DNA from: an uncultured Hymenobacter sp.
GTDB lineage: Bacteria; Bacteroidota; Bacteroidia; Cytophagales; Hymenobacteraceae
Direction of reading: 5' to 3'
Assembly: GCA_913776615.1 (NCBI GenBank)
Contig: CAJYPK010000011.1
Location: 1 to 64,000 of the forward strand
Length of the DNA stretch: 64,000 nt
The notes below the pieces were generated by a model. It saw nothing but the letters and a program-made list of their open reading frames with translations. It was not told the DNA's origin and searched no databases. Numbering within the stretch: position 1 is the first letter of the stretch; each line of letters begins with the position of its first letter. Of the stretch, positions 21,661 to 29,710 are shown in pieces. Position numbers and translations under genes: made by a program.

Positions 21661-21786
21661 TTCGCTTTTCTTCCCGCCTGAGTAGCAGTAAAGCGTACCC
21701 TGCCCTGAGAAGCATGCTAACGCCTCCCCGGGTTACCCGTCATGTAAATTACCCCTTTCGCTAACTCTTATCAAGTTATTCGTTTT

Positions 21787-22377
21787 ATGGAAGATATCCT
21801 GCCGCCCGCCGAGCTGCACGTGTGCATGGGGCTCAATTCCTGCCAAGGCCTGGGGTACTCGGGCAAGAACGCCTGCGCGGGCATGGGCGACTGCGCCACC
21901 GTTTCGCACCCCTGCCACACCCTCAACGAGTGCAAGGGCCAAGGGGGCTGCGGCCTGTTCGGCACCACCGAAGAGTTTTGCTTCCCCTCTCAAAACGACT
22001 GCCGCTACCAGGGCAGCTGCGGAGCCCCCATCCTGGATTCCCGCTTCATCACCCAGGGGCCAAACCGCGGCACCAGCGTGTGGCAATTGGCCCGCCAGCG
22101 CTTCGAGGAGAAGCGGGCCGCAGCCAACCAGCCCGTGGGGCCGCCCCCGGCCGGCCCCTACGGCCCCAGCAATGCCTACGTGAACCAGCTGAAAGGGCGC
22201 ACCGATCCTACGTACGATAACTCCTCGTGCGGGCAAAGCGGCAACCGCGCGTGCTCTTACGCGGCCGACCCCACCATCCGGGCCGCCGCCGCCCAGGCAC
22301 GGGTGCGCGCCATGGCCGAAGCGAGCGCCCGCCACATGCCCACCACCCTAGCCGTCTGCCCCCGCGTTGAGCACTAG
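21787..22377 (+). CDS. Cys-rich RiPP precursor-like protein (bufferin-like)
   Basis: Protein of 196 residues with 13 Cys, ten of them within residues 13-78 at C13, C19, C30, C36, C43, C49, C55, C65, C72 and C78. Pairs spaced C-x5-C recur (CMGLNSC, CAGMGDC, CHTLNEC, CKGQGGC, CRYQGSC), often followed by a Gly-rich stretch. GKNACA and SHPC resemble the core of DUF2282 bufferins. Residues 90-145 form a Pro/Gly/Arg linker, and C148, C156 and C191 follow. Unlike bufferins and HvfA it has no signal peptide, so it should be cytosolic. The gene overlaps the DUF692 gene by 11 bp. This makes it the likely substrate of that oxidase, with modified Cys binding a metal. The function is inferred from the pairing. 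Confidence 0.72.
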   Translation: MEDILPPAELHVCMGLNSCQGLGYSGKNACAGMGDCATVSHPCHTLNECKGQGGCGLFGTTEEFCFPSQNDCRYQGSCGAPILDSRFITQGPNRGTSVWQLARQRFEEKRAAANQPVGPPPAGPYGPSNAYVNQLKGRTDPTYDNSSCGQSGNRACSYAADPTIRAAAAQARVRAMAEASARHMPTTLAVCPRVEH

Positions 22378-23278
22378 CACCTTTCCCAATCTGGGCCTGG
22401 GGCTGGGCCTGCGCAGCCAGCACTTCAACCACATTCTGGCCCAGCAACCGGCCGTGGCGTGGTTTGAGGTGATTTCGGAAAATTTCATGGACTCGTACGG
22501 GCGCCCCCGGCACGTACTCCGGCAAATTGCCGAACGCTACCCGGTGGTTATGCACGGCGTATCGCTCTCCATCGGCAGTACCGACCCGCTGAACGCCTCG
22601 TACCTCAAAAGCCTCAAAACCCTGGCCGCCGAGGTGCAGCCCGCCTGGATCAGCGACCATTTGTGCTGGACGGGCGTGCTGGGCGTCAATTCGCACGATT
22701 TACTTCCGCTGCCGCTGCACGAAGAATCGCTCCGGCACGTGTGCGCCCGCATCCGGCAGGTGCAGGACTACTTGGAGCGGCCGCTGGTGATTGAGAACCC
22801 GAGCACGTACGCCACCTTCCGCGACTCGACCATGCCGGAGTGGGAATTCTTGCGCCACATGACGGAGGAAACGGGCTGCCGCTTGCTGCTCGACGTCAAC
22901 AACGTGTACGTATCGGCGTTCAACAATGACTTCGACCCCGAGGAATACCTGCGCGCCCTGCCGCCCGATAAGATCGTGCAAATGCACCTGGCCGGGCACC
23001 AGCACTGCGGCAACTACATCATCGACACGCACGACCAGCAGGTGAGCAGCGCGGTGTGGCAGCTGTTTCAGCTAGCGTATAACCTGACGGGCGGTACTGC
23101 GGTGCTGCTGGAGTGGGACGGCAACATTCCGCCCTTCGAGGTGTACCACGCCGAGCTGCTGAAAGCGCACGACTACATGGCGGCTACCTTTCCGGCGGCG
23201 GAGGCCCCGGCCGCGCCCCCGGTCAGCACCCAGTTGTCCAACCCGCTGCACGTCATGGTGCCGGAACTGCTTTTGTAA
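22367..23278 (+). CDS. DUF692 multinuclear iron oxidase (MNIO)
   Basis: TIM-barrel enzyme of 303 residues in the MbnB/BufB/HvfB family, which uses two or three irons to oxidise Cys residues of a ribosomal peptide (for example to oxazolone/thioamide). Family landmarks are GLGLGLR (10-15), FEVISENF (33-40), H63 in [10 protein letters not shown]97-H98 in ISDHLCW, E143 in IENPS, D176 in DVNNVYV, H207 and H211 (MHLAGH), D220 and H222 (DTHDQQV) and E249 (LLEWD). An in-frame stop at 22349 and the lack of ATG/GTG before the conserved N-terminus make TTG at 22367 the start. This overlaps the upstream stop by 11 bp, a sign of translational coupling to the Cys-rich gene. The next gene encodes the usual partner. 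Confidence 0.88.
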   Translation: MSTSTFPNLGLGLGLRSQHFNHILAQQPAVAWFEVISENFMDSYGRPRHVLRQIAERYPVVMHGVSLSIGSTDPLNASYLKSLKTLAAEVQPAWISDHLCWTGVLGVNSHDLLPLPLHEESLRHVCARIRQVQDYLERPLVIENPSTYATFRDSTMPEWEFLRHMTEETGCRLLLDVNNVYVSAFNNDFDPEEYLRALPPDKIVQMHLAGHQHCGNYIIDTHDQQVSSAVWQLFQLAYNLTGGTAVLLEWDGNIPPFEVYHAELLKAHDYMAATFPAAEAPAAPPVSTQLSNPLHVMVPELLL

Positions 23279-23290
23279 CCTACTGCGCCC

Positions 23291-24124
23291 TTGGAGGAAA
23301 ATCCCTTGCTACCGCTACACGCCTTTCAACGCTGGATGCAGCAGGCGTTGCTCAACCCGCACGATCCGGGGTCGGAAAATCCGGCGGCCCCCGGCGCGGG
23401 CCTCGCGGTCGACGCCGTGCTGCACCACTCGTCCCGGCTCACCGCGCAGCAGCACCTTCTCCTCTACCAGCGCAGCTACGTTGCCCGGCTGCGCAGCTGC
23501 ATGGCCCAGCAGTTCAGCGCGCTGGAGTACGCCTTGGGCAAAGAGCTGTTTCAGGCTTTCGCCGACGATTACCTGGCCGCCCGGCCGTCTACCCACTACA
23601 ACCTGGCCGAGCTGGGCCGGCTGTTCCCGGCTTATCTCCAGGCCAACCGGCCCGACGCGCAGAGCGCGCAGAAGGAAGACTGGATCGATTTCGTAATCGA
23701 GCTGGCCGCGTTTGAGTACGCTATCAGTGAGCTTTTCGACCGGCAAGTTGACGAAAACTACCGCCTGGCGGAAGTGCGGGATGCGGACGACCACATTGGT
23801 CTGGTGCCGGCCTGCCTACCCTTCCGGTTTCAATTTCCCATCAACACCTTTTATACGCAGTTCAAGAAGGGCGAAAATCCCGAGCTGCCTTTCGCGGCGG
23901 CCAGCCAGTGCGTGGTTGTGCGCGACAAGTACAAGCTAGCGATATACGGCGTGCAGCCGGAGCACTACGAGGTCTTGGCGCTGCTGGCGCAGGGCATGAC
24001 GGCCACCGCCGCGACGAGCGTATTTGTGCACCGGCGGGCGCTGGACACCGACGCTTTTGCGCAGCTGTGGCCAATCTGGAAGCAGAACTGGATGGCCCAT
24101 AATCTATTGAGGGTAATTAGCTGA
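23291..24124 (+). CDS. DUF2063 partner protein (MbnC/BufC-like)
   Basis: Protein of 277 residues. The N-terminal half matches the DUF2063 helical domain: LPLHAFQRWMQQALLNP, then QQHLLLYQRSYVARLRSCMAQQFSALEYALGKELFQAFADDYL. The C-terminal half is a beta-rich region with VRDKYKLAIYGVQPEHYEVLALLAQG. In methanobactin, HvfABC and bufferin systems such a protein binds the precursor leader and presents it to the MNIO enzyme. TTG at 23291 is the only start compatible with the conserved N-terminus, because a stop lies in frame at 23276. It begins 12 bp after the MNIO stop. It completes a precursor/oxidase/partner set. Confidence 0.82.
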   Translation: MEENPLLPLHAFQRWMQQALLNPHDPGSENPAAPGAGLAVDAVLHHSSRLTAQQHLLLYQRSYVARLRSCMAQQFSALEYALGKELFQAFADDYLAARPSTHYNLAELGRLFPAYLQANRPDAQSAQKEDWIDFVIELAAFEYAISELFDRQVDENYRLAEVRDADDHIGLVPACLPFRFQFPINTFYTQFKKGENPELPFAAASQCVVVRDKYKLAIYGVQPEHYEVLALLAQGMTATAATSVFVHRRALDTDAFAQLWPIWKQNWMAHNLLRVIS

Positions 24125-24207
24125 CGCGGCGCTGGCAGGGAGCCCGCGCCGCCATTTTAGAGCAAATCTCAAGTCAGTGTACAGGTTGTTGCTCTCCAGG
24201 CGCGGCT

Positions 24208-24251
24208 GCCTCACCCCCCGGCCCCCTCTCCGAAAAGGAGAGGGGGAGCCG
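24208..24251 (-). repeat. REP-like hairpin repeat, copy 3 (inverted)
   Basis: Same element as 60-101 in opposite orientation, paired head-to-head with the copy at 24291-24333. The two could form a large cruciform or a two-armed terminator after the DUF2063 gene. No gene is seen in 24125-24498. Confidence 0.8.
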
Positions 24252-24290
24252 ACCGCTTACTCACGTAAGGCAATCGGTCGGTAGTCGTTT

Positions 24291-24333
24291 GGCTCCCCCT
24301 CTCCTTTTCGGAGAGGGGGCCGGGGGGTGAGGC
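24291..24333 (+). repeat. REP-like hairpin repeat, copy 4
   Basis: Direct copy of the CTCCCC...GGTGAGGC element, 39 bp from its inverted partner. It is followed by GCTCACG, as in copy 1. Confidence 0.8.
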
Positions 24334-24498
24334 GCTCACGATAGAACTGCGACTGACCGTACACGAACCTGAGATTTGCTCTAGCTGGCCGCCTGGAAGC
24401 AGCGTAAAAAGACGTGTTTTGAATAACAGGTAGTTATACTCAGTAATACCTGTAAGGGGGCTCGTAGCATTGTGTGCACTTTTTCACCAAGAGAATCT

Positions 24499-25866
24499 AT
24501 GACCGCCCCCTCGTTCACCATTGCGCAGCAAGTCGCTGCTTTTACCGTTTCCGTCGATTCTGCTGCCGGGCTGACGTTCGCTAGCCTTGCGGACATGCAG
24601 GATTTCGTGACGAAGCTATCGGCCACCAATTTGGCCGATCCCATTCTGCAAGGCTTTATCGGATCCGACTGGACGCCGGTCTGGGGGCCGACCGTTTGGG
24701 TTAACCCGGCGCAGCACGGTGATCAGCTACTGGTCGATAATACCCTGGCGTGCTACTACAGCCCCTCGCAAAAGCTGTTCGTGATCGCGATTGCCGGCAC
24801 CGACCCCTCCTCGATGTACGATTGGGGGCAGGAGGATTTCGACGTCACCACCACCGTTTCGTGGAATACGATCTCCGCCGGCTCCGGCGCTGGCAGCGGT
24901 AAAATTTCTACCGGAACGTACAACGGCATCAACGTCCTGCTGAACGACATGCAGTCTAACGGCACCTCCCTGGTGAGCGCGCTGGCCACCTACATCAGCA
25001 CGAATAACATCACCGGGGCGACGATTGCAGTGGGTGGGCACAGCCTCGGCGGCGCACTCGCGCCCTGCCTGGGCCTGTACCTGTACGACAACCTCAGCGC
25101 CCTCAAGCTGACGGGCCAGAACATTGCCGTTTACGCCTACGCCGGCCCGACGCCGGGTGACCAAAATTTTGCCAACTACTACAACAGCCGCATCAAGGGC
25201 GCAGCCTTTACTTATTTCAGCCTGTACAACACCATCGACGTTGTGCCGCAGGCGTGGGTGCTGAGCAGCTTGGCAACAATTCCGACGATCTACGGCACCA
25301 ACATCAACTTCAAAGACACGCCGAGCAACACCTTCGTCGGCGTGCTGACGACCGGCATGCAGCTGGCGAGCCTCAAGGCCAGTATGGCGACCGGCGGCTC
25401 ACCCTACACGCAGGTAGCCAGCGGGCGTACGCCTTTCACGGCAACTTTCAACTCGGATGTGGATAAATGCTCGACCAAGGTCGCAGAGCTCTTGGCGCTT
25501 TCGGCGTTCAAGGGCGTGTCATCGACCTACATGGCCGAACTCGGCGCGGTGGTGCATTTCCTGTACCAGGCGGCGGCGCAACACACCCCGGCGTACTTCG
25601 GCGGCACCATCTCGCTGGCGCAGCCGACTTTTTCCGATCCGCAGCACATCTGGACGTCCCCGCCCATCAACGGGCAGCTGGGCATTGACAGCTACACGCT
25701 GGAGTATCAAAAGAACCGCGCGGCTAACATTCCCACCACCGCCACGCTCGTCGGCGACGCCACACTGGCGATCAAAAAGCTCACCGGCCTCGACCTGCAC
25801 GACACGGGCGCGCTGAGCAAAGCGCTGGCGGCGCAGCATACCGAAGAGCCCGCCGCGGTCGCGTAA
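24499..25866 (+). CDS. Class 3 lipase-like alpha/beta hydrolase
   Basis: Protein of 455 residues from the ATG at 24499 (MTAPSFTIAQQ). An earlier ATG at 24472 in the same frame is possible. It matches the lipase class 3 pattern: YYSPSQKLFVIAIAGTDPSSMYDWGQEDF (oxyanion region), IAVGGHSLGGALAPCLGLYL with nucleophile Ser182, YAYAGPTPGDQNFANYYN, and NTIDVVPQAW holding the probable acid residue. No signal peptide is obvious, so the location is uncertain. Class 3 lipases hydrolyse acylglycerols or related esters. It stands alone between the REP pair and a strong terminator, and no operon partner is seen. Confidence 0.82.
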   Translation: MTAPSFTIAQQVAAFTVSVDSAAGLTFASLADMQDFVTKLSATNLADPILQGFIGSDWTPVWGPTVWVNPAQHGDQLLVDNTLACYYSPSQKLFVIAIAGTDPSSMYDWGQEDFDVTTTVSWNTISAGSGAGSGKISTGTYNGINVLLNDMQSNGTSLVSALATYISTNNITGATIAVGGHSLGGALAPCLGLYLYDNLSALKLTGQNIAVYAYAGPTPGDQNFANYYNSRIKGAAFTYFSLYNTIDVVPQAWVLSSLATIPTIYGTNINFKDTPSNTFVGVLTTGMQLASLKASMATGGSPYTQVASGRTPFTATFNSDVDKCSTKVAELLALSAFKGVSSTYMAELGAVVHFLYQAAAQHTPAYFGGTISLAQPTFSDPQHIWTSPPINGQLGIDSYTLEYQKNRAANIPTTATLVGDATLAIKKLTGLDLHDTGALSKALAAQHTEEPAAVA

Positions 25867-25890
25867 CGCGGCGCCTAGGCAGTAGAGCGA

Positions 25891-25919
25891 AGGGACCGGC
25901 CTGTTGCCGGTCCCTTTTG
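25891..25919 (+). terminator. Intrinsic terminator after the lipase gene
   Basis: A 10-bp perfect stem (AGGGACCGGC / GCCGGTCCCT) with a 5-nt loop is followed by TTTT, 25 bp after the lipase stop. From here to 26290 no gene or other structure is evident. Confidence 0.8.
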
Positions 25920-26290
25920 CGTTCCCGGCCTGCGCGCAATGGGGCATTGCCAAGCCGACGCGGCGGGGCCAGGCGCTTGCGTAACGTATTGACGAACCGG
26001 GCATGTCAGGAGTATTTTGCATGACGAAGCGTGCCCTGGGCTGGCAGTACCACGTAGCCGTCCCCCAATTGCTACGTGCGGCTTTATGCCAGTGGTCAAG
26101 CGCTGGGTTGTGGAGCCCACACAGCAGGCCACGGTAGGATAAATAGTAGGTGGGCGTATCGGCCTTCCTCCAAGCCAGCCCAGCGCGCGCTGTTTTTAGC
26201 AGGAGTATATACCCAGTATCTTAGCGCCGCAGTGGCGTTGGTTTCTACTGTTAGCACACACAGCTAGTTCTTTGTTTTACAGCTGCTTAT

Positions 26291-28423
26291 ATGAGCCTGC
26301 CTTGCTATCGATTACGCCAGCTAAGCTGGGTTATTATACTGCTTGGCTTGTTGACCAGCTGGTCGGCCGCGGCGCAGGCAGAATACAATCAGTGGCATTT
26401 CGGCTTCCACACCGCCTTGCAATTTCCGGGGGGCACCGCCGCGCCTACCTTTTTGCCGGGCAGCCAGATGAACTCCGGCGAAGCCTGTGCCGCGATTGCC
26501 GATAGCCGGGGCCAGCTACTCTTCTACACGAATGGTATCCAAGCGTGGAATGCCCTGCACCAACCCTTAGCCAATGGCCTGGCCTTAGGCGGCTACGCGG
26601 GGGGCTCGGGCGTGCCGCCGAACTCTGCCACGCAGGGGGCGGCCATTGTTGCCAAGCCGGGCAGCCGCAGCGAGTATTATATTTTTACCGTGGATGCGGC
26701 TGAAAATGATTTGCGGGCCGGCCTGCACTATTCGCTCGTCGACATGAGCCGGCAGGGTGGCTTAGGCGAAGTCGTAGCCAAGGCCGTTCACGTCCCGCTG
26801 GCCATCGGCGATGGGCGGCTTACCGAAAAGCTAGCCATCGTGCGCCATGCCAACCAGCGCGACATCTGGGTGCTGGTGCACGGGTGGAATAATAATCTTT
26901 TCTGTGCATTTCTCGTCACCGCAGCGGGTATTAGCGCGACGCCGGTCGTTTCCGCTGGGGGCCTAGCGCACCAAGGAGGTACCGGCGCTCCTGCCAATTG
27001 GAATTGCATTGGAGCGATGAAGGTCTCGCCCGATGGCCGCCGCTTAGCCCTCGTGCAGTTCCAGACGGCCGCTGTAGAGCTCTTTGACTTCAATGCCGGC
27101 ACGGGCATCGTCTCCAATCCCCGGCAGTTGCCTGTTGGCTACACCTACTCGAATTATGGCGTAGAGTTTTCGCCTAATAGCCAGCTGCTCTACATGACCC
27201 ATGCGCAGGGAATCCGTCAATGTAATCTGCTTACGGGGCAGACCACCAGCCTGAGCAACAGTACCAGTTTTGGCGCTTTGCAGCTGGGGCCAGATGGCAA
27301 GATTTATCAGGTAGAGTCAAGCCAATACCACAGAATTAACGTCGTGCAGGAGCCAGACCAGCCCGGCCTGGCTTGTGCCTACCGGGTGGCCCAACTGACT
27401 ATTCCTGCGGGGCAAAATGCCTACCTCGGCCTGCCCACGGTACTCGTCACGCCCCCGGTAAGCCCCACCCCGTTGGTAAGTTTTGGGGTGGTTAACACGC
27501 AGGTCTGTGTGGGCGAAGTCAGCGCCTTCACGGCCGGTATCTACCCCGCGATGCCCGCAGCCACCATTAGCTGGGAGTTCGGCGAACCTGCGGCGGGCGC
27601 AGCCAACACGGCCGTTGGCACCAGCGTCCAGCACCAGTACGCCACTGCCGGGACGTACCAGGTGCTGATGCGGGTAACGAATGCGGGCGGGCAGGTCTAC
27701 ACCTATACGCAACCGGTCGTTATCTCGGCGCACGCAGCCACCCGCTTGCTGGCTTCGGAGCCAGCTTGTGAAGGAGACGACGTTACGCTCTCCGTCAAGC
27801 CAATACCCCCCGCTGGCACGTGGTACATTTGGCAAGATGGTCTCCGTACCCCTTCGTCGGTACGGGTGGTGAAGACGAGCGGCCTGTACTGGGTCGACAT
27901 TATCGCTCCGCAACTCTGCCCCCAACGCGATTCGCTCCGCCTCACGCTGGCCCCTACTCCCCGCGTAACCTTGGGGCCAGACCGCCCCCTCGGGTGCGAC
28001 GAACTACTCACCCTCGATGCGACTACTGCTATTGCGGGAAGCCGCTACCGCTGGCAAGACGGCAGTACGCAAGCCCAGTATCTCGCGCGGTCCCCCGGCC
28101 GCTACAGTGTGAGTATTACGACCCCCGCCGGGTGTACTACGCAGGCGGCGGTCACCCTAGGGGCCGCGACCAACTGCGCCGTGGTGCTGCCCACTATCAT
28201 CACCCCGAACGGGGATCGGCTCAACGACAAGCTCGTCGTACGCGGATTAACCGCCGGCACATTTGCCCTGGCCGTTTACAACCGGTGGGGGCGGCTGGTG
28301 TATGAGCAGGCCAATTACGCTAACAACTGGGAGGCGGCCGACCAGGCGGATGGAATCTATTACTATCTAGTGACTACCCAGTTGGGAACACGCTATAAGA
28401 GCTGGGTCGAAGTAATCCACTAA
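26291..28423 (+). CDS. T9SS type B sorted surface protein (gliding-motility C-terminal domain)
   Basis: Secreted protein of 710 residues with a signal peptide ending near SWSAAAQAE. Residues 30-390 form a beta-propeller-like region (KVSPDGRRLALVQF, VEFSPNSQLLYMTHAQG, LQLGPDGKIYQVES). A PKD domain (WEFGEPAAG...QYATAGTYQVLMRVTN) and two short Ig-like units (ACEGDDVTLSV, LGCDELLTLDATTAIAGSRYRW) follow. The C-terminus, LPTIITPNGDRLNDKLVV...YNRWGRLVYEQANYANNWEA...DGIYYYLV, is the gliding motility-associated (CHU_C-like) type B sorting domain. The protein should be exported by the type IX system and held or released at the surface. Its binding target is unknown. Confidence 0.88.
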   Translation: MSLPCYRLRQLSWVIILLGLLTSWSAAAQAEYNQWHFGFHTALQFPGGTAAPTFLPGSQMNSGEACAAIADSRGQLLFYTNGIQAWNALHQPLANGLALGGYAGGSGVPPNSATQGAAIVAKPGSRSEYYIFTVDAAENDLRAGLHYSLVDMSRQGGLGEVVAKAVHVPLAIGDGRLTEKLAIVRHANQRDIWVLVHGWNNNLFCAFLVTAAGISATPVVSAGGLAHQGGTGAPANWNCIGAMKVSPDGRRLALVQFQTAAVELFDFNAGTGIVSNPRQLPVGYTYSNYGVEFSPNSQLLYMTHAQGIRQCNLLTGQTTSLSNSTSFGALQLGPDGKIYQVESSQYHRINVVQEPDQPGLACAYRVAQLTIPAGQNAYLGLPTVLVTPPVSPTPLVSFGVVNTQVCVGEVSAFTAGIYPAMPAATISWEFGEPAAGAANTAVGTSVQHQYATAGTYQVLMRVTNAGGQVYTYTQPVVISAHAATRLLASEPACEGDDVTLSVKPIPPAGTWYIWQDGLRTPSSVRVVKTSGLYWVDIIAPQLCPQRDSLRLTLAPTPRVTLGPDRPLGCDELLTLDATTAIAGSRYRWQDGSTQAQYLARSPGRYSVSITTPAGCTTQAAVTLGAATNCAVVLPTIITPNGDRLNDKLVVRGLTAGTFALAVYNRWGRLVYEQANYANNWEAADQADGIYYYLVTTQLGTRYKSWVEVIH

Positions 28424-28565
28424 GCTAGAAGCAGGTAGCTGCTGACCCACCTTGATTTCAAACCTGTTTCTTGACCTGCTACACTACCACTTTTAAGGCT
28501 CCAGGGGCGGGAGGAAGATGTTTAAGGTCTGCTGTAGCCAACACACGCAAGGGAGGTGATCCAAC

Positions 28566-29600
28566 TCATCTCCGAGCTGCGGAATCCAACACCGCGCCAA
28601 CCAAGCCACCTTGTTTTGCATTCGGCCTTGAGCCCGCGATGCTTTTAGGCAATACCCCGTACTTTTTCTTAAAAGCCGAAGTAAAATGCGAGGCATGCCG
28701 GTAGCCGACCAGTTCGGCTACCTCGGCCACCGTCAGGTCGCCTTGCAGCAGGCAGGCGCGCGCTTTTTCCAGTTTGCAGTGCAGCAGGCAGCCGTAGACG
28801 GTATCGCCGAATAGCTGCCGGAATCCTTGTTTGAGTTTGCACTCGTTCAGGCCGGCCAGCGCGGCCAACTGAGGCAAAGTGGGGGCCTGGCTAACGTCCT
28901 GGAGCAGCAGGGCGCGGGCCGCGTGCAGCTTGTCGATGTCGGCGGCGCGCAGGCGCAGCTTCGGCGGCGGCGCCGGCTCGGCGGGCACCAGGAGTAGTGC
29001 CAGCAGCTCCAGTACCTTGGCTTCGAGCCAGAACCGGCGGGCCGGGCCCTGGAGCGGGCAGTCGATTAGCTGCTGCATCAGCTGGCGCATGGCCGGGCTG
29101 ATGGGCCGGTGCTGCGGGTGCAGCAGCGCCCAGGTGCCCCCCGCCCAACCCTGGGCCAACGGCCCGGCGCTGGCCTGCACCACGCGCTGGAGGTAAGCCC
29201 CGCTCAGGTGCACCTCAAACTCGCGGCACGTTTGCCCGGCCGCCACCTCGTGCCGGCCGCTGGCCGGCCCGGGCAGGAACAGCAGGTTGCTTTCGCCCCC
29301 CCGAAACGCCAGGGCGGGCCCCGGGCCGTCGAGTTGCGACACGCAGGCCCCTTCGAGCAGGAAATGCATTTCCAGCGTGGGGGCGCTGAGCTGGCTGCGC
29401 AGGCGCAGGGGGCGGCTGGGCCGGAGGTCACCGTAGCCGATGTGCAGGTCGGGCAGGTAGATGTCGTGGTAAGAGCCCTGGCCCAGGGCATTGGCAAACC
29501 GGATTGTTTCTTCCCGGATACCGCTGGCTACCAAGCTTGTGCGGGCTGGCGAACCACCAATGTCGGCGAGGTCTGCCGTAGCAATGTCGTATAGTTTCAT
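28566..29600 (-). CDS. AraC-family regulator, PchR-like
   Basis: Transcription factor of 344 residues. The N-terminal part is a beta-rich sensing domain (LRSQLSAPTLEMHFLLEGAC, ESNLLFLPGPASGRHEV). The C-terminal about 100 residues hold two helix-turn-helix motifs (TLPQLAALAGLNECKLKQGFRQLFG and LTVAEVAELVGYRHASHFTSAFKKKYGVLPK). The motif order and the divergent position from a siderophore operon fit PchR-type regulators, which respond to ferric siderophore. A 23-bp palindrome lies between the two start codons. It probably activates the adjacent operon when iron is scarce, which is inferred from context. Confidence 0.85.
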   Translation of the reverse strand: MKLYDIATADLADIGGSPARTSLVASGIREETIRFANALGQGSYHDIYLPDLHIGYGDLRPSRPLRLRSQLSAPTLEMHFLLEGACVSQLDGPGPALAFRGGESNLLFLPGPASGRHEVAAGQTCREFEVHLSGAYLQRVVQASAGPLAQGWAGGTWALLHPQHRPISPAMRQLMQQLIDCPLQGPARRFWLEAKVLELLALLLVPAEPAPPPKLRLRAADIDKLHAARALLLQDVSQAPTLPQLAALAGLNECKLKQGFRQLFGDTVYGCLLHCKLEKARACLLQGDLTVAEVAELVGYRHASHFTSAFKKKYGVLPKSIAGSRPNAKQGGLVGAVLDSAARR

Positions 29601-29673
29601 CCCGATTGGGTTGTTTTTACTCCCGCTGGCGCTACCAGCGGGTGAAAGGGCAGGAATAGTTTTGCAAACTTAA

Positions 29674-29696
29674 TTATTTAGACCAAGTCTAAATAA
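29674..29696. promoter_or_regulatory. Palindromic operator in the siderophore promoter
   Basis: Perfect 10-bp arms (TTATTTAGAC and its complement) flank CAA, 14 bp before the first siderophore gene. Form and place suit a Fur- or DtxR-type iron-dependent repressor site. Confidence 0.7.
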
Positions 29697-29710
29697 AACA
29701 TCCTCTCTCC

